A DNA stretch of 64,000 bases from Pyxicephalus adspersus (taxonomy: Eukaryota > Chordata > Amphibia > Anura > Pyxicephalidae), in the NCBI RefSeq assembly GCF_032062135.1, contig NC_092862.1, positions 95,625,248 through 95,689,247 on the forward strand, read 5' to 3'. Under the pieces are notes generated by a model that was given only the letters and a program-made list of their open reading frames with translations, did no database searches and had not been told where the DNA came from. This document shows, piece after piece, positions 22,615-34,375 of this stretch. Position numbers and translations under genes: made by a program. Position 1 is the stretch's first letter. Every line of letters starts with the position of its first letter.

Positions 22615-22698
22615 GGCTACATACACACTTGCAATGGTTCTCGTCCGATAATCGGCTCAGGGCTGATATCGGATGATATTGCACGTGTGTATGTAGCC
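22615..22698. mobile_element. 84-bp Harbinger-type mini-element
   Basis: GGCTACATACACACTTGCAA and GTGTGTATGTAGCC form inverted ends between two TTA duplications (22612-22614 and 22699-22701). The whole unit can fold as a hairpin. Confidence 0.7.
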
Positions 22699-23715
22699 TT
22701 ACATCCATGCAAGCACTCCCTACTGTTTCCAATAACAACAGACAGAGCCATGTTTAGGTACACTGTCTGATCAACAAAAGAACAGGCATTCCTCATAATG
22801 TTCAATCCATATATCATACAACATTGATCATTCAACATTCCATAATGGGATTTAATAAATAAAGCCTCACAAGTGCAATTAAATAGAAATAATGATTTAA
22901 TAGATAAATGCAAGGAATCAACAAGATAGTATCTCCACTTAGTAGTTCTACGCTTACTTTACATAAATAAAATTATTTTTAGAATAACATATTCACTTCC
23001 TGTTATTCTGATAGTAGATATTAGTGTGTATTAGTATTCAGACTAGTACTGTGAACTGCTGAAACCACATTTTTTGGGGTTGTTTCGAGAGCAGAACATG
23101 TCCTGTGTCCCTCCCTGCAGAGCTACAGCCAACAATGTGGTATTTTTATGGACTGATTGAAAGCAGGTATGCTGAGCTGTTGTGAAATGCTAGTTATGCG
23201 GAGCAGTGCAAAGAATGTGCAATAGAAGCGGGTGATAAAAGGAACAGATGTTTTTTGGCTGAGGCTGCAACAGAATTTCTTTTATCTTTGTGGTTCTTCC
23301 AAAAAAAAAAAAAATGTGATACTTAAATTTTGTGATGATAATGCAGCTTTTATATTCTTGGAAGAGTTATATACTTTTGCTTATATTTGTATCTTTGTAT
23401 AATACACAAAAGCTGGGTAAGCAGATAATATTGGACCACCTACAACTAAGGTTATACAATACATGTAAATGTAGGATGCAGGGAGCAGTTATAAGAAGAA
23501 GGGGTTGAGAATTCACACCAAAACTTTTACTTACACTTATCTTACTTAGAGATTAGGTACACATAGGCAGATTTTTTACCTATGAATGATTTCTGATCAA
23601 ATAAAAAAAAATTGGTTCTTAAATCCTGTAAATGAAAACTAATTAACCGGCTGTCGTCACTTTGTACTTTTATGTGTTTAAATTGCAGCAAAGGACAAAG
23701 CCTATGAACTTCTAC

Positions 23716-23924
23716 TCCAGTTTCCTCCCATATTCCAAAAACATGCAGTTAGGTTAATTGGTTCCCCCCTAAAATTTACCCTATACTGTTTTAAAGACAT
23801 ATGACTATGGTAGGGACATTAGATTGTGAGCCCCTTTGAGGGGTAGCTAATGGCATGACTATGGACTTGTAAAGCTCTGCGTAATATATCTGCACTATAT
23901 AAATACTGTGTAATAATAATAATA
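23716..23924 (+). mobile_element. SINE, 3' part only
   Basis: Contains CCTCCCATATTCCAAAAACA, GACATATGACTATGGTAGGG, GACATTAGATTGTGAGC and the tail TATATAAATACTGTGTAATAA. The tRNA-like head is missing. Confidence 0.7.
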
Positions 23925-24117
23925 TTGGTTACTTACAATGTACATGGTAGGTTGCCCTTCTATTGGCTAGTGACATACAACACGTTACAGCACCATCTAA
24001 GACTGACTCACACATTCTCTGACTGCATATTTACAATCAGAAAACCTAATAAAAAGACTGTTAGTATTAACAAAAACCACGCTCACAGTTCCTTAGCTGT
24101 ACACTATGCAGTTATAT

Positions 24118-24433
24118 GTGGGCAGCATGGCTGGCTGGAAGGCTAGCACTCTTGCCTTTGTAGCACTAGGTCTCAGGTTTGAATCTTGGTCAAGGTGATA
24201 TCTGCAAGGAGTTTATATATTTTTCCCATGATTGCATGGGTTTCCTGTGGACACTCCAGTTTCCTTCCGCATCCCAAGAAACATGCAATTAGGCTAATTG
24301 TCTTTCCCTTAGACTATGTTATTGACATATGTCATTAACACACGAATATGGTAGCCCCTTTGAGGGACAGTTAGTGACATGGCCATATAAATTGTAAAGA
24401 ACTTCAGGATATATCAGCTCCATATAAATACTC
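24118..24433 (+). mobile_element. tRNA-derived SINE
   Basis: The tRNA-like head has GGCAGCATGGCTGGCTGGAA and an imperfect box B, GGTTTGAATCTTGG. The body and the tail match the other copies at 32182 and 60510. It lies about 200 bp after the partial copy in the same orientation. Confidence 0.7.
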
Positions 24434-25169
24434 ATAACTAGTCGATAACTATGTATTTTAGTTGTACTTCACATCAATGTCTTTATCTGGAGGAACTCTT
24501 AAAACAATTTTCATTTCTATAGGTCACATTATATAACACATGAGTAAGTTGGAGATAAAAATAGATGATAAAATGCACCTACTTTTTAGGAAACAAGCTT
24601 TGTTCCTGCCAAATATTTAATTTAGTGGCAAATACACATCATGCATTTGTGTTTAGTGTCAGAATTACAGTTTGCATTGGTGCACAGTTTAGTCCTGACT
24701 TGTTCAGATAATCAGAAACTTTCAGTTATTCTGCGATTGTTATTATGTATTAGGCAAAAAACATGCTGTACTGTCAATGAAATATTGTATATGAACATCT
24801 TACTGGAAATATGTAACACATTGACAGGTAAAGAGTTCAGCAACTCAATGCAAACCATCAGAAAACCTCATCACTGTTCTAAAACATCTCCTGATTAGCA
24901 GACTGTTAATAAAGTCGGTACGTGGCTTTTTGTCATGCAGGTCTTGTGGATCCACTGGCAATGAGAATCAATGCTCCCACTGCATCCAAGCAGCCCCTTG
25001 CATACAACCAGGCTTTAAAAGTGTATGTGGCTAGAACCCCTAATTTTCTGAAACTCTCCAAAAGCCCCTTTCTTCTTGCTGGGGCTGCTTTTAGCAGTAA
25101 AGTTTTATAATCCCATACAGCTTGTAACATAGGTGTAATTTCCATCTACATTTACATATACACATACAT

Positions 25170-25668
25170 TTCCATCCTATTGGACAACCCATTCCAAAAT
25201 CATTTGCATTAATATGAGGTTGACTCTGCCCACCCTGTCCTTTACTGCTATAACAGCTACCAGTCCTTAAAGCCTTTTATAGCTTTCAGTGAGAGTTTGG
25301 TGTGTGTCTGTGAGAATTTGTACCCATTCAGCTAAAAGTTCAGTTGCAAACTCTGATGATAAACGAGAGGATGTGGCTTACAGCCTGCATTCCTCCTAAC
25401 CCCAAAAGTGTTCAGTAGGGTGAAGAAGTAGACTGGTGGCCATTCACAAGCTAATCAAAGTATTTAGAATCAGACGTGTCAAACTCGGCAGACTTGACTG
25501 GTACACAGGGCATAGTCAAGGTGAAAAAGGAAAGGATCTTCTCCAACACATTTTAACAAGGTTGGAAGCCTGATTCTCCAAACAATCCTTGTATCCTGCA
25601 AAAAATAATTTTTCTTGTCATATATGTAAGTGTGATGGTCAGGTACCTACAAACTTTTGGGTGTATGT
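25170..25668 (-). mobile_element. Decayed Tc1-like transposon, second family
   Basis: Plus-strand blocks GGTTGACTCTGCCCACCCTG, CTTTACTGCTATAACAGC, AAAGTGTTCAGTAGGGTGAA and the end TACAAACTTTTGGGTGTATG match a Tc1-like element common in fish and amphibians, read on the minus strand. Most of the transposase gene is missing. Confidence 0.65.
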
Positions 25669-25826
25669 CATGATGCTTCTGTGTAAGTATGGCTTCACTT
25701 AAGTCTGATGAACTTGATGGGGTTTTTACAAAAATGAATATCTATTTTGAGTTACTTCATGGAAATATATAAGTATGACATTTCAAAACAACAAAAACTC
25801 TGGTTTATACGCCTAAAAACAGGATG

Positions 25827-25828
<2 letters not shown>

Positions 25829-25876
<48 letters not shown>
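25829..25876. repeat. (TA)n microsatellite
   Basis: Pure AT dinucleotide run of about 48 bp. Confidence 0.9.
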
Positions 25877-25878
<2 letters not shown>

Positions 25879-26261
25879 ACCTACTCAAAGTAATGAAATA
25901 CTGTATGTATAAATATACTATTGCTTCTGTAGACATCATCTATAATACAAAATTTTGGTATTTTTTTATTTTGTTTAGTGCAGATGGGAGGGAGGGGTCT
26001 CTCTTAAAATGTCACATAGCTAAATTGACAATAATACAGCTAATGAGAAAAGGTCTAATAGGCATTTGGTGACACATAACTTTAGATTCCCCTAGAAAAG
26101 CAGTCTGTGATAATCTACAGAACTGTGAAATGTGTCTGGTAAATTTAACTGTGTATACAACAGGAATAGAACATACAAGTCCTTACAAAAAAATGGTCCC
26201 TAATCTATTTATGGACTGTGAACTATTTATTTCCTTTTCGTGAGTCTGACATGTGTCTTTT

Positions 26262-26385
26262 TGTCTCATTATTAATAATTATTATTTTTATTAATATTAA
26301 TAATAATACCAATAATAAACAGCATAGCGCCAACATATTACACTGCACTGTACATTCCCTATCTCCTGTATTGTGATATGTTTTG
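26262..26385 (-). mobile_element. L2-type 3' tail
   Basis: On the plus strand a TTATTAATAATAATA-type run leads into CATAGCGCCAACATATTACA, the reverse complement of the tail at 46560-46622. Confidence 0.6.
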
Positions 26386-27176
26386 ATGATCTTATGCTTT
26401 CTGTAAAAATACAAAAATCATGTTCTTTAACTGTTTGCAACAAGTGACATTGATTTTGTTTTCATTGTTCATGTCATTTTTTGCCAATTTAAGGTCCCAA
26501 GCTATTATTATCAGCAACTTGAAAACTTTACAATATACATGTGTAAAATCATTTGCAGTTTGATTGTTTCTTTTGTGGACCCTTGTTTCCTTTGTTCACA
26601 AAAGATTTTCCACTATGTTATGGATTTTATGTCCGCTAGTAGCTGAAGTCATGCTGGGCTATTGCATAGGATTTCAGTGTATATATAAACTTCCTGGGAA
26701 TATATCCTGTGTTGAAACAATCCATAGCTTTTGGAATTTGACCTTACAGAAATTTATATAATATTGCTGTACATAAGAGGCAAACAGAACTCTGAAAGAT
26801 GACATCATTTTGCATAGAAGTACAGCATAGTATGTTATATTTAGTAAAGCTATGTTGGTCACAAAGATATAAAACTTTTATTTACAGGAAATATACACTG
26901 CCTAAACATATTTTAGGATTAGTAAGAAGTAAATTGGTTTCAAACCAAAGTGAATCTAGAAACTGCAAATTTTTTATTTATTTTCTTGAATAGATGCATG
27001 CAGATTTTTCCCATCTGCACAAAATCAAGTCATGAATTGTGACTCCCTACATTCCTAAATAATGCAGTTCTCCAATGTTTATCAAATCAACAAAAAGAGT
27101 TAAAAAGACCTGAATTAGTGGTTCTTTAGATTTAGTCAACAAGGGTCAAGCATTGAAAGGCCAGTTTGCACAGACC
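26386..27176. other. Intergenic, no recognised feature
   Basis: AT-rich unique sequence; no exon or repeat supported. Confidence 0.5.
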
Positions 27177-27179
27177 TTA

Positions 27180-27493
27180 GGCTATGTACACACTTCAGAA
27201 GTTTCTTGTATGATTCTCGTCTCAGGGCTTGTCTAGGACGAGAATCTAACGTGTGTACAGCGGCCATCCAGTGTCGTTCATGGATCCATCCTGGCGGAAG
27301 ACGAACAACCACAATGGAAGTGAAGCGAGGAGAGTTCAGCAAGGTGCCACCCGCTGGTTTTACCTCCTCCCCTTTTCATGGAACAGAACGGCGCTGTTTG
27401 TACAGAATTTGTTCATCCTTCAGGTCTTTTGTCGTTGGAAATGATCGTGAAAGATCATTTCCAACTACTAAAATCTAACGTATGTACGTAGCC
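27180..27493. mobile_element. Harbinger-type MITE (314 bp)
   Basis: Ends GGCTATGTACACACTTC and GTATGTACGTAGCC lie between TTA duplications at 27177-27179 and 27494-27496. A GATCGTGAAAGATC palindrome is near the right end. Small open frames inside are not genes. Confidence 0.75.
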
Positions 27494-27496
27494 TTA

Positions 27497-29990
27497 GAAA
27501 CCTCTCCCATGTTACTGAAAGTAGAACAATAGTTCTGTAAAACATTTTGTGATCAGACAGGTTCATTATTGTAGAAGGGACATACAGTAACCTGGTTAAA
27601 CACACACCTGTCTGATTCTTATCTTCTTTTAAAAAATCAATGGGGCTGCTAGGACTGAATAAATGCCAGTGAATGTGAATGAGATTTGTCACCCAGGCCC
27701 AGGCCAGTCAAAATGGATGAAGATTCCAGGAGAAGAAGAAGATTGCATGACCATGACAGGGACAGGTGAGAAAACTGCGATTAGGTAGGGTATTTTATTG
27801 CAGAAAAGATATTGCCTGTCCCTATGCAATAAAGGACCTGCCTGAATGCACTTTTTTAAAGTAAGGGTTGAGTTCTGTTTTAATAGTTTATATGTATTGG
27901 AAAAACATAACATTAAAGGAAAGGGCGAGAAAATACTAAATCAATCAAAAAGCAGCTAAACCAATGTAGCACTGCAGAGCATATAATGTATTAAGATTCA
28001 TTCACATATCTCAAAAAATAAGTTATTTTTATAGCAAGATAGTGGGCATAGCAATGCAAATCAATCCTTTACACCTCAACTGCTAAGTGTAAATCCAGAT
28101 CCACTGACGCATAGAGCAGATAAAGCATAGTATTAAAAAGCAATTTATTTTAAACCACATACAGGTATTTCTAAGCTTGTTGGCTTTCATCTGTGTATGG
28201 AAATAATGACTTCTATGAAGTATGACTATGTTTGACTATGTTTAGACTGGTGGTGGGAACAAATGTATTGTGTGTATCCCAGTGGTTGGCCCTAGCCGTG
28301 GCCAGCCGCTTGACCACCCATGGCAAACATGTATTTGTACATTATACAGGACACATTGACACATTAAGCTGCTCACTGCCAACCCCATTCATACTCTATG
28401 GGCTGACACAGGTGAGAGGCTACATGAAGCATCTTAAAACAGGAAGAAGTTTAGGGGCATGGGGAAGCAGTAACTGCGATACAACCTCCCCGACAGTGTG
28501 AACATTTCCTAACTGGGATAAAGAAAGAGTCAGGGAAAGAAACAGAACAGAAAGAAAGTTAAAGTAGAATATGTATATCTTTCACCTAGCTTCTAGGTAG
28601 ACTAAAGCCTGGCTAGGATTGGCTCCAGGGTGGTGTCTTATGTTGGGTTATGTGACTGACAGGCTGTAGCCTTTGTTTAACCACAACTGCAGTTCCTGGC
28701 TGAGTGATTTGATGGATGGTTTGTAGATAGTTGGTAGGCCTCTTGCAAGAGCCCTCTGACCCCTACTGTGACTTCTCCATTGGGCCAGATGCCATTTACA
28801 ACATATGGCCCATGGTTGTATTTGTGAAGCAAGAGCTGAACCTCTTCACTGCCTCAGGGGAAATGTCACCAAAAAGAAGACCTAACTCTAAAATATAAGC
28901 TGTCATTTCTTCACTTATGATGGTATCTGTGTACTGTTCATGTATTAGCATTTAACCTTGTAAGCTGTTTTTCCCTTTGTAATTTGGTTTACTTTTGTCT
29001 TCACCAGTCCAATATCAGATTGATATCTTGGGTTTTACTAATTTATTGCACCTATAATTTATATGAATATGTTCAGTTTTTCTCTGGGAATTCTTACTAA
29101 TAAGTAACCTACAGTATATGTGTATAGAGACCTATATGTGCATGCTATTAAGTTCCTCACAATATGGCCTATAATATGTAATGTGTATTTATGGTTTGAT
29201 ATGTTTTTATTAACAAAAAGGCATATAAAAATAAAACATAAAATTTGTATAACAATAAAGATTCATAAAAAATTTTGAAGAGTTTCAAGTATGAACAACA
29301 GTGCAAACATCCAGGTAACAATGGTATTGGGTGTGACAATAAAGATAAGACATAACAAAAAGAGAAAAGAACTCGGAACGGTAATGATCATATAGTAAAC
29401 ATATTATCTGAATTGAGGGCAGAAGGGGAGGGGCGTGAAGGGGGAGGGGGGGGGGAGAGGGATATGTAATGTGTATTTAGCCTTAAGATGTCACTTTTCC
29501 ATCCTAAATGCTTAAGTTGGATTAAGTAATTAAACTGTTCTTAAATCCTAAAATCGTAAAACAGCTGCACTTGTACCTACCATGTCTGAAAGCTTGCTTG
29601 TCTTCTCCAGCCTCCCATTTATGGGGGAAGTGACTGTGGAAGTTATAATGAAGGCTGGCTCTCTTTCTCTTACTATCAGCTGGTGCCCACCAGTATCTGC
29701 AAGTGGTCTGGGCTTGCCATCACATGCGACGTCTCCTCTCTATCTCGTCTCTGTTGGACTCTACCACACTGTTTAGCAGCTGAATTGTCTTTACAAAACA
29801 GGTTCTTTTGAATCTGTTGTTATTCTTTTGTTTAGGAAGCTCTCCTCTTGTGTACATATGGATTAATGAGGAATAATAGGATTTCACTTGGAGACATGTG
29901 CGCTGGTTATTGCCTCCCCTTGCTTAACGGTTAAAACATTTACTGGTCACAAGATGCTGGAACTGATGTAGGCAATCTTATCTCCTGAAA
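27497..29990. other. Intergenic, little recognised
   Basis: Mostly unique AT-rich sequence. A G-rich run lies at about 29418-29460. No exon can be supported. Confidence 0.5.
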
Positions 29991-29992
29991 CC

Positions 29993-30034
29993 ATCCTGAA
30001 GAAGCGGATCTATTATTCCGCGAAACACGTCGAC
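29993..30034 (+). ncRNA. Hammerhead-like three-way-junction motif, copy B
   Basis: CTGAAGA is followed by a GCGGA/TCCGC hairpin, GAAA and CACGTC. Stem II differs in sequence from copies A and C but keeps full pairing. Stem I is weak (about two pairs). The extra A before stem II is present as in the other copies. Confidence 0.35.
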
Positions 30035-30699
30035 AAATTAGAACCCATTGATTTGGTGTCTAGCACAGGAGATATTGTTTTTATATGTTTTTAAGCTGAA
30101 ATATGGTTGTTATATGTTTGATATTGAAATAAAACATTTTAAGCTATATGTCATTTGTACCTAATTTGGCCTTAAAAGTCCGAAAACCTTTCTAGGCTCA
30201 CTCAGGGACAAGTGGCAGGCAGTGAACACACAGTGTCGGTGCACAGTACAAGACCAATAACTACAGCATTTATTGAACATACATATGAATGGGCCTGTTT
30301 GCCCTTCCCTGTGTTGGCATAAAAGCACATTACATCAGATGCCTTGTTGCTTACTTTTCCATGTGTATCAGTAGTCTATATCTGAAAAGGTTTTGTCTTT
30401 AGATATAGACTACTAACAAATGTGTAGTGCACAAACTGGTCCTGTCATTTGTTGGTGTGCATATGGATTGAGAAGTAAATGGTTTTTGTGAACATGCAGT
30501 AGTCCTGACATCTGGGGCTGTAGCCAGTTGGCTGCACACTACCTGTCTGGAAGTTCAGAATTTACATTGTTTAATGCTCTGGAACAAGAGGCATGTAATT
30601 GTACACACTTTATTAGGCAGTGTTTCCTGGGTTGATCTGAATCTATGTACCTAAAAAGAGACTATTTCAATATAGTACAACCTTAATGTGGAACATTGC

Positions 30700-31000
30700 A
30701 ACCGGGCAGGTCCTATATTGAAAAGCACAGGCAATGATGTTCCTTCTGCAACAAAATAAACATACTTGCCTAATCACAATTTTTTATTTTCACCCACCTT
30801 TCCCCATGCTTTGCGGGCGCTGTCAACCCCGATTTCAGTCCATCTTTATGCCAGGATGACAACACTTCCAGGCGGGAGTTCATTCAGTCCCAGCAGCATT
30901 GGGAATGCTGAGATACCCAGCAACATACTGGCAGTGTACAGAAGACAGCGAACTGGCAGATACTTAAGTTTATGGACCTGTCTGATCACTGATTTTCATA
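30700..31000. repeat. Dispersed repeat
   Basis: Contains an AACATACTTGCC block and a CAGTCCCAGCAGCATTGGGA block. Part of it resembles the 43066-43235 segment on the opposite strand (CCAGATAAGTATGTTTTATT). Family unidentified. Confidence 0.35.
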
Positions 31001-31330
31001 GGAACTATAGTTCTTCTTATAGTTATAGTTCTGAAGTCTAGCATGATAACATTGGGGCTACTGTTTCTGAACATTCAATAAAATGCTAGCTGTCTGCCTG
31101 TCATGCTGGCCCTTCAATATTAACTATTCTAAAACATATGCACATGGACTTTATATGCATACTTGTTAAGTGTCGGGGACCCCCTTCACCAGTGTGTCAG
31201 CACAACAACAACAAAAATATTTAACTGGAGTCACATTTCTATTTCTTATAAAGACCTGAAAGAAAAAAAAACTAATAAAGATTGTAGTCTTGGTAATTAC
31301 CTAATTTTTGCTATCTTGTTTTATTCATAG

Positions 31331-31461
31331 AATATAATGGAAAACCACGAAAAGAAACAGTTCTGCATGTTGAAAACAGTAGCCCAGATCAGCAGGGACC
31401 TCAGTCCAGGATTCCTGGTGAGCAGGCATCATTTGCTCAGAAGCCAGATGGGCAGGAATGA
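31331..31461 (+). other. Exon-like open frame, unidentified
   Basis: A good acceptor (TTTATTCATAG) ends at 31330. The frame then reads YNGKPRKETVLHVENSSPDQ and continues to a possible donor CCTG|GTGAGC at 31417, or to a TGA at 31459-31461. The composition looks protein-like, with no low complexity. I do not recognise the protein, and no partner exon is visible. It may be chance, a lost gene or a lineage-specific transcript. Confidence 0.25.
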
Positions 31462-32138
31462 TTTTTTATTGCTACAGGAAGGAAGAAATAGACATCATGC
31501 AACATACAGAGCTTGACTGGAAGAATGTGCGATGCTGAGTATGATACACAACAATGATCTCAGTGGACTTGTGTAAAGGTATATACAAGATTTGGAAAGG
31601 GTTCTGGGGGACGGTGTCTGATCCTAGCCATTTCAGACCTGCAGTGAGCCACAGTGTTCTGCCACAGGCTCAACTGTGGTCCCTGCCCCTCCCATTCAAG
31701 TGAACAAGGATCGGCTTATTTTTCTCAGGCAGACAGAGACTTTATTTTCACTCAGCTGCAGCAGATCGTTGTGCAGGTCCAAAAAACATTGCACCATTTA
31801 GTCACATAGTTGCTGTTTAGGATTTGCACCACGGCCACCGCCATGGTTGCCCACAATGCAATTTGCCTCTCCTGGCTGCACCGCAGCAGTTTGCCGTGCA
31901 ACTGGGAGCACATCGCCTGATTTTACGCTGAGGGTCGGAAAGAGCAATAACTTTATTAAAAAATACAATTGTCCTTAATGTATAACTTCCAACGTGGGAA
32001 TAGTGAAAAGGGACACCTTTTAGTTCAAAGTGTGCGGTTAAAGGAAACACCGCCATGCTATGCAGACCAAAATATATAAATAAAAAAAAGATTGGTTAAA
32101 CTCACAGCTAATATTTTTCACAACTACCTTGTATATTG

Positions 32139-32140
<2 letters not shown>

Positions 32141-32179
<39 letters not shown>

Positions 32180-32181
32180 TA
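32141..32181. repeat. (TA)n microsatellite
   Basis: AT run directly abutting the SINE head that follows. Confidence 0.9.
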
Positions 32182-32510
32182 TGTGGCAGCTCAGTGGTTT
32201 AGAGGTCTGCACTCTGGCCTTTGTAGTGCTAGGTCCCAGGTTCAAATCCAGGCCAGGACACTATCTGTATAGAATTTGCAGGTTCTCCCTGTGTCTGCAT
32301 GGGTTTCCTCCCACATTCCAAAAAACAAGCAGTAAGGGTAATTAGCTAACCCCCCAAATTGACCTTAGACTGTAATAAAGACATATGACTATGGTAGGGA
32401 CATTAGATTGTGAGCTTATTTGAGGGACAGCTAGTGACATGACTATAGACTTTGTTTGTACAGAGCTAAATAATATGATGGTGCTATATAAATACTGCGT
32501 AATAATAATA
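32182..32510 (+). mobile_element. tRNA-derived SINE, best copy
   Basis: Full length, about 330 bp. The head holds a box A-like GGCAGCTCAGTGGTTTAGAG and a clean box B, GGTTCAAATCC. The body has the CCTCCCACATTCCAAAAAAC and GACATATGACTATGGTAGGG blocks. The tail reads GGTGCTATATAAATACTGCG then AATAATA. It is a SINE copy and not a tRNA gene. Confidence 0.8.
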
Positions 32511-34320
32511 TTGTTATCAAAATAACAAAATGTGATAATATAGATGCTGGATAAAAAAAGCTTTAGTGCAACTTAACATTTTTTGCCGTTTCAATTAATA
32601 AATTATGGATATAATTTAATATTCTATGCAAAGAATGCCCAATCATGGTATAAGAAAATGAATAAAAAAAAATTTTGTTTGTACTTTTTTAAGTCAGTGC
32701 AACTTTACCACCTCACTATGTAAAAAGTCTTTATGAAGATTTAAAGGAATGTTTTAAACTTGCCAGAACAGAATTTCACTACATCCCCACCTGCTTTATT
32801 TGGCTAGAATGTCAGAATTTTAGAAATATAGAAATAAGCAGTAGAAATACTTGGCACATTTAGTCTAATATAGCACCGTCTTTTTTGCATCTTCTTATCT
32901 GTTTTCCTCTCTTTTCCCATAAAAGTCTTTTTGACACTTTGCTTTACATACTTCTGTTTGCCTTCCCCTCAATATGGGATGCCATCCCTTTAGAAGACAC
33001 ATTTCTTCATTGTAATTGACTTTTATTCTGATTTACATTGTAGGGATCCTACCATAGCAACTGCAGTGAAGTCAAAAAGCGGAAGGCCATAAGTGCAATC
33101 TAATTGTAGTTTCTGCAACTGTACAGAGATCCAAAGGCATAAGGGCTTGGATAAATTTAAATAGTTAATCAGGTTCTATGTCTTAAAGCTTGGAATTGTA
33201 TGGAAAACGCTTGTTCATTAAATGTTGGTGTCAGAAACTGCATGTAACCTACAGCTTTGAAAAAAAACAGTTTATAATGAAAAAACAAAATCATTATGCC
33301 CTTGATAAAATAGAGAATTAGAAGTCCTTAAGGCTCGGTCTACATGGATGTTTCCCCAGCGTTTAACCCGTGGCCCTAATGCCCATGTTTAAAATTACCA
33401 TGCATTCCAACGGGCTAATCTACACCAGGGCATTTCCTTGAGATAACGCTCCTTGCAACGTGCAACGGGGTTTTCAGATATTTCAGATATGAATAACTGT
33501 GTGTAAATAAGAGGCAAAAAAACATTTAGCAGAGAGCAATGTACTAATGAGTCCGGAGGTATTACAAGTTAATAAGTATAAGACACTGTATGTAATAGAG
33601 AGGCATGAGACACTGCATGCAGAAATAACGTGTGGAGTTCAGCATCTAATAAAGAGGTACTAGGTATATTAGAAATCATTTAATTATTGTATGCAATAGA
33701 GATCTAGGCAGTACTGCTTGTAATAGCAGTATTTCAGGCCAAGTATGTAGCAGCCATGAGTCATAAGGATTTACATGTTATACAGGGTATGGGGCACAAT
33801 ATGTGAAAGAAAAGTATAAGGTACAGTGTGTAATATAGAGACATGAGTAACAAAAATGTAGTAGATCAGCATGAAGAAAGTTTTTCATTAAAGAAGAATT
33901 AGGCACTAAATCCAAGGAGCAGCCATCAAGTACTGAATATGAAAGACAGGTGTGAGGTACTACGCGTAACAAAGGTGTAAGACGCAGCCTGTAAGAAAAG
34001 GCATAAGGTAATTAATAAATACAGAAGGATACTTATGGTCTTGATTTAAAAAGCACCATCATCCTCTGTGGAGCTGTACAAAATGGAAAACAAACATGGG
34101 TGCATAGTACAGAGGTGGTAAAAAAAGATTGTATGCTTCCTTTAAAAAGTGAGTTTTATTTGTGTGCTGCAGGGTTTCAAGGGCCATAAAAAAAATATGT
34201 TTTGAAAAGGAAATTCCAGAGGAAAAGAAGTAAAATAAGTTAGTAAAATAGAAGTTGCTATGCCAAGGATTGGTATACAATTTTTTTAATGTACTTTGTT
34301 TTATATATATACAGTGTATA
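32511..34320. other. Intergenic, one partial repeat
   Basis: A TTAAGGCTCGGTCTACATGG end at 33331-33350 looks like the terminus of a DNA element, but no partner end is found. The region 33500-34020 repeats loose GTAATAGAGG/CATGAG motifs. Otherwise nothing is seen. Confidence 0.45.
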
Positions 34321-34323
34321 CTT

Positions 34324-34375
34324 TTGTTGCATACCCCTGAGGAAGCCCTCATGGCGAAACGCATCGGGTAACAAG
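34324..34375 (+). ncRNA. Hammerhead-like three-way-junction motif, copy C (best)
   Basis: TACCC abuts CTGAGGA, then a GCC/GGC hairpin with a five-base loop, then GAAA, then CGCATC, then GGGTA. Stem I pairs TACCC with GGGTA, and beyond a four-base bulge TTGT pairs with ACAA. ATC is an allowed cleavage triplet. An extra A before stem II and a minimal stem III depart from the consensus. Similar minimal hammerheads are known in Penelope-like retroelements and amphibian repeats. Confidence 0.4.

Noticed and set aside
32182..32260. Possible tRNA gene with a clean box B
   Set aside because: The same head is repeated at 24118 and 60832 with a common SINE body and tail, so it is a retroposed relic.
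33331..33480. Possible complete DNA element starting TTAAGGCTCGG
   Set aside because: No inverted partner end could be found.
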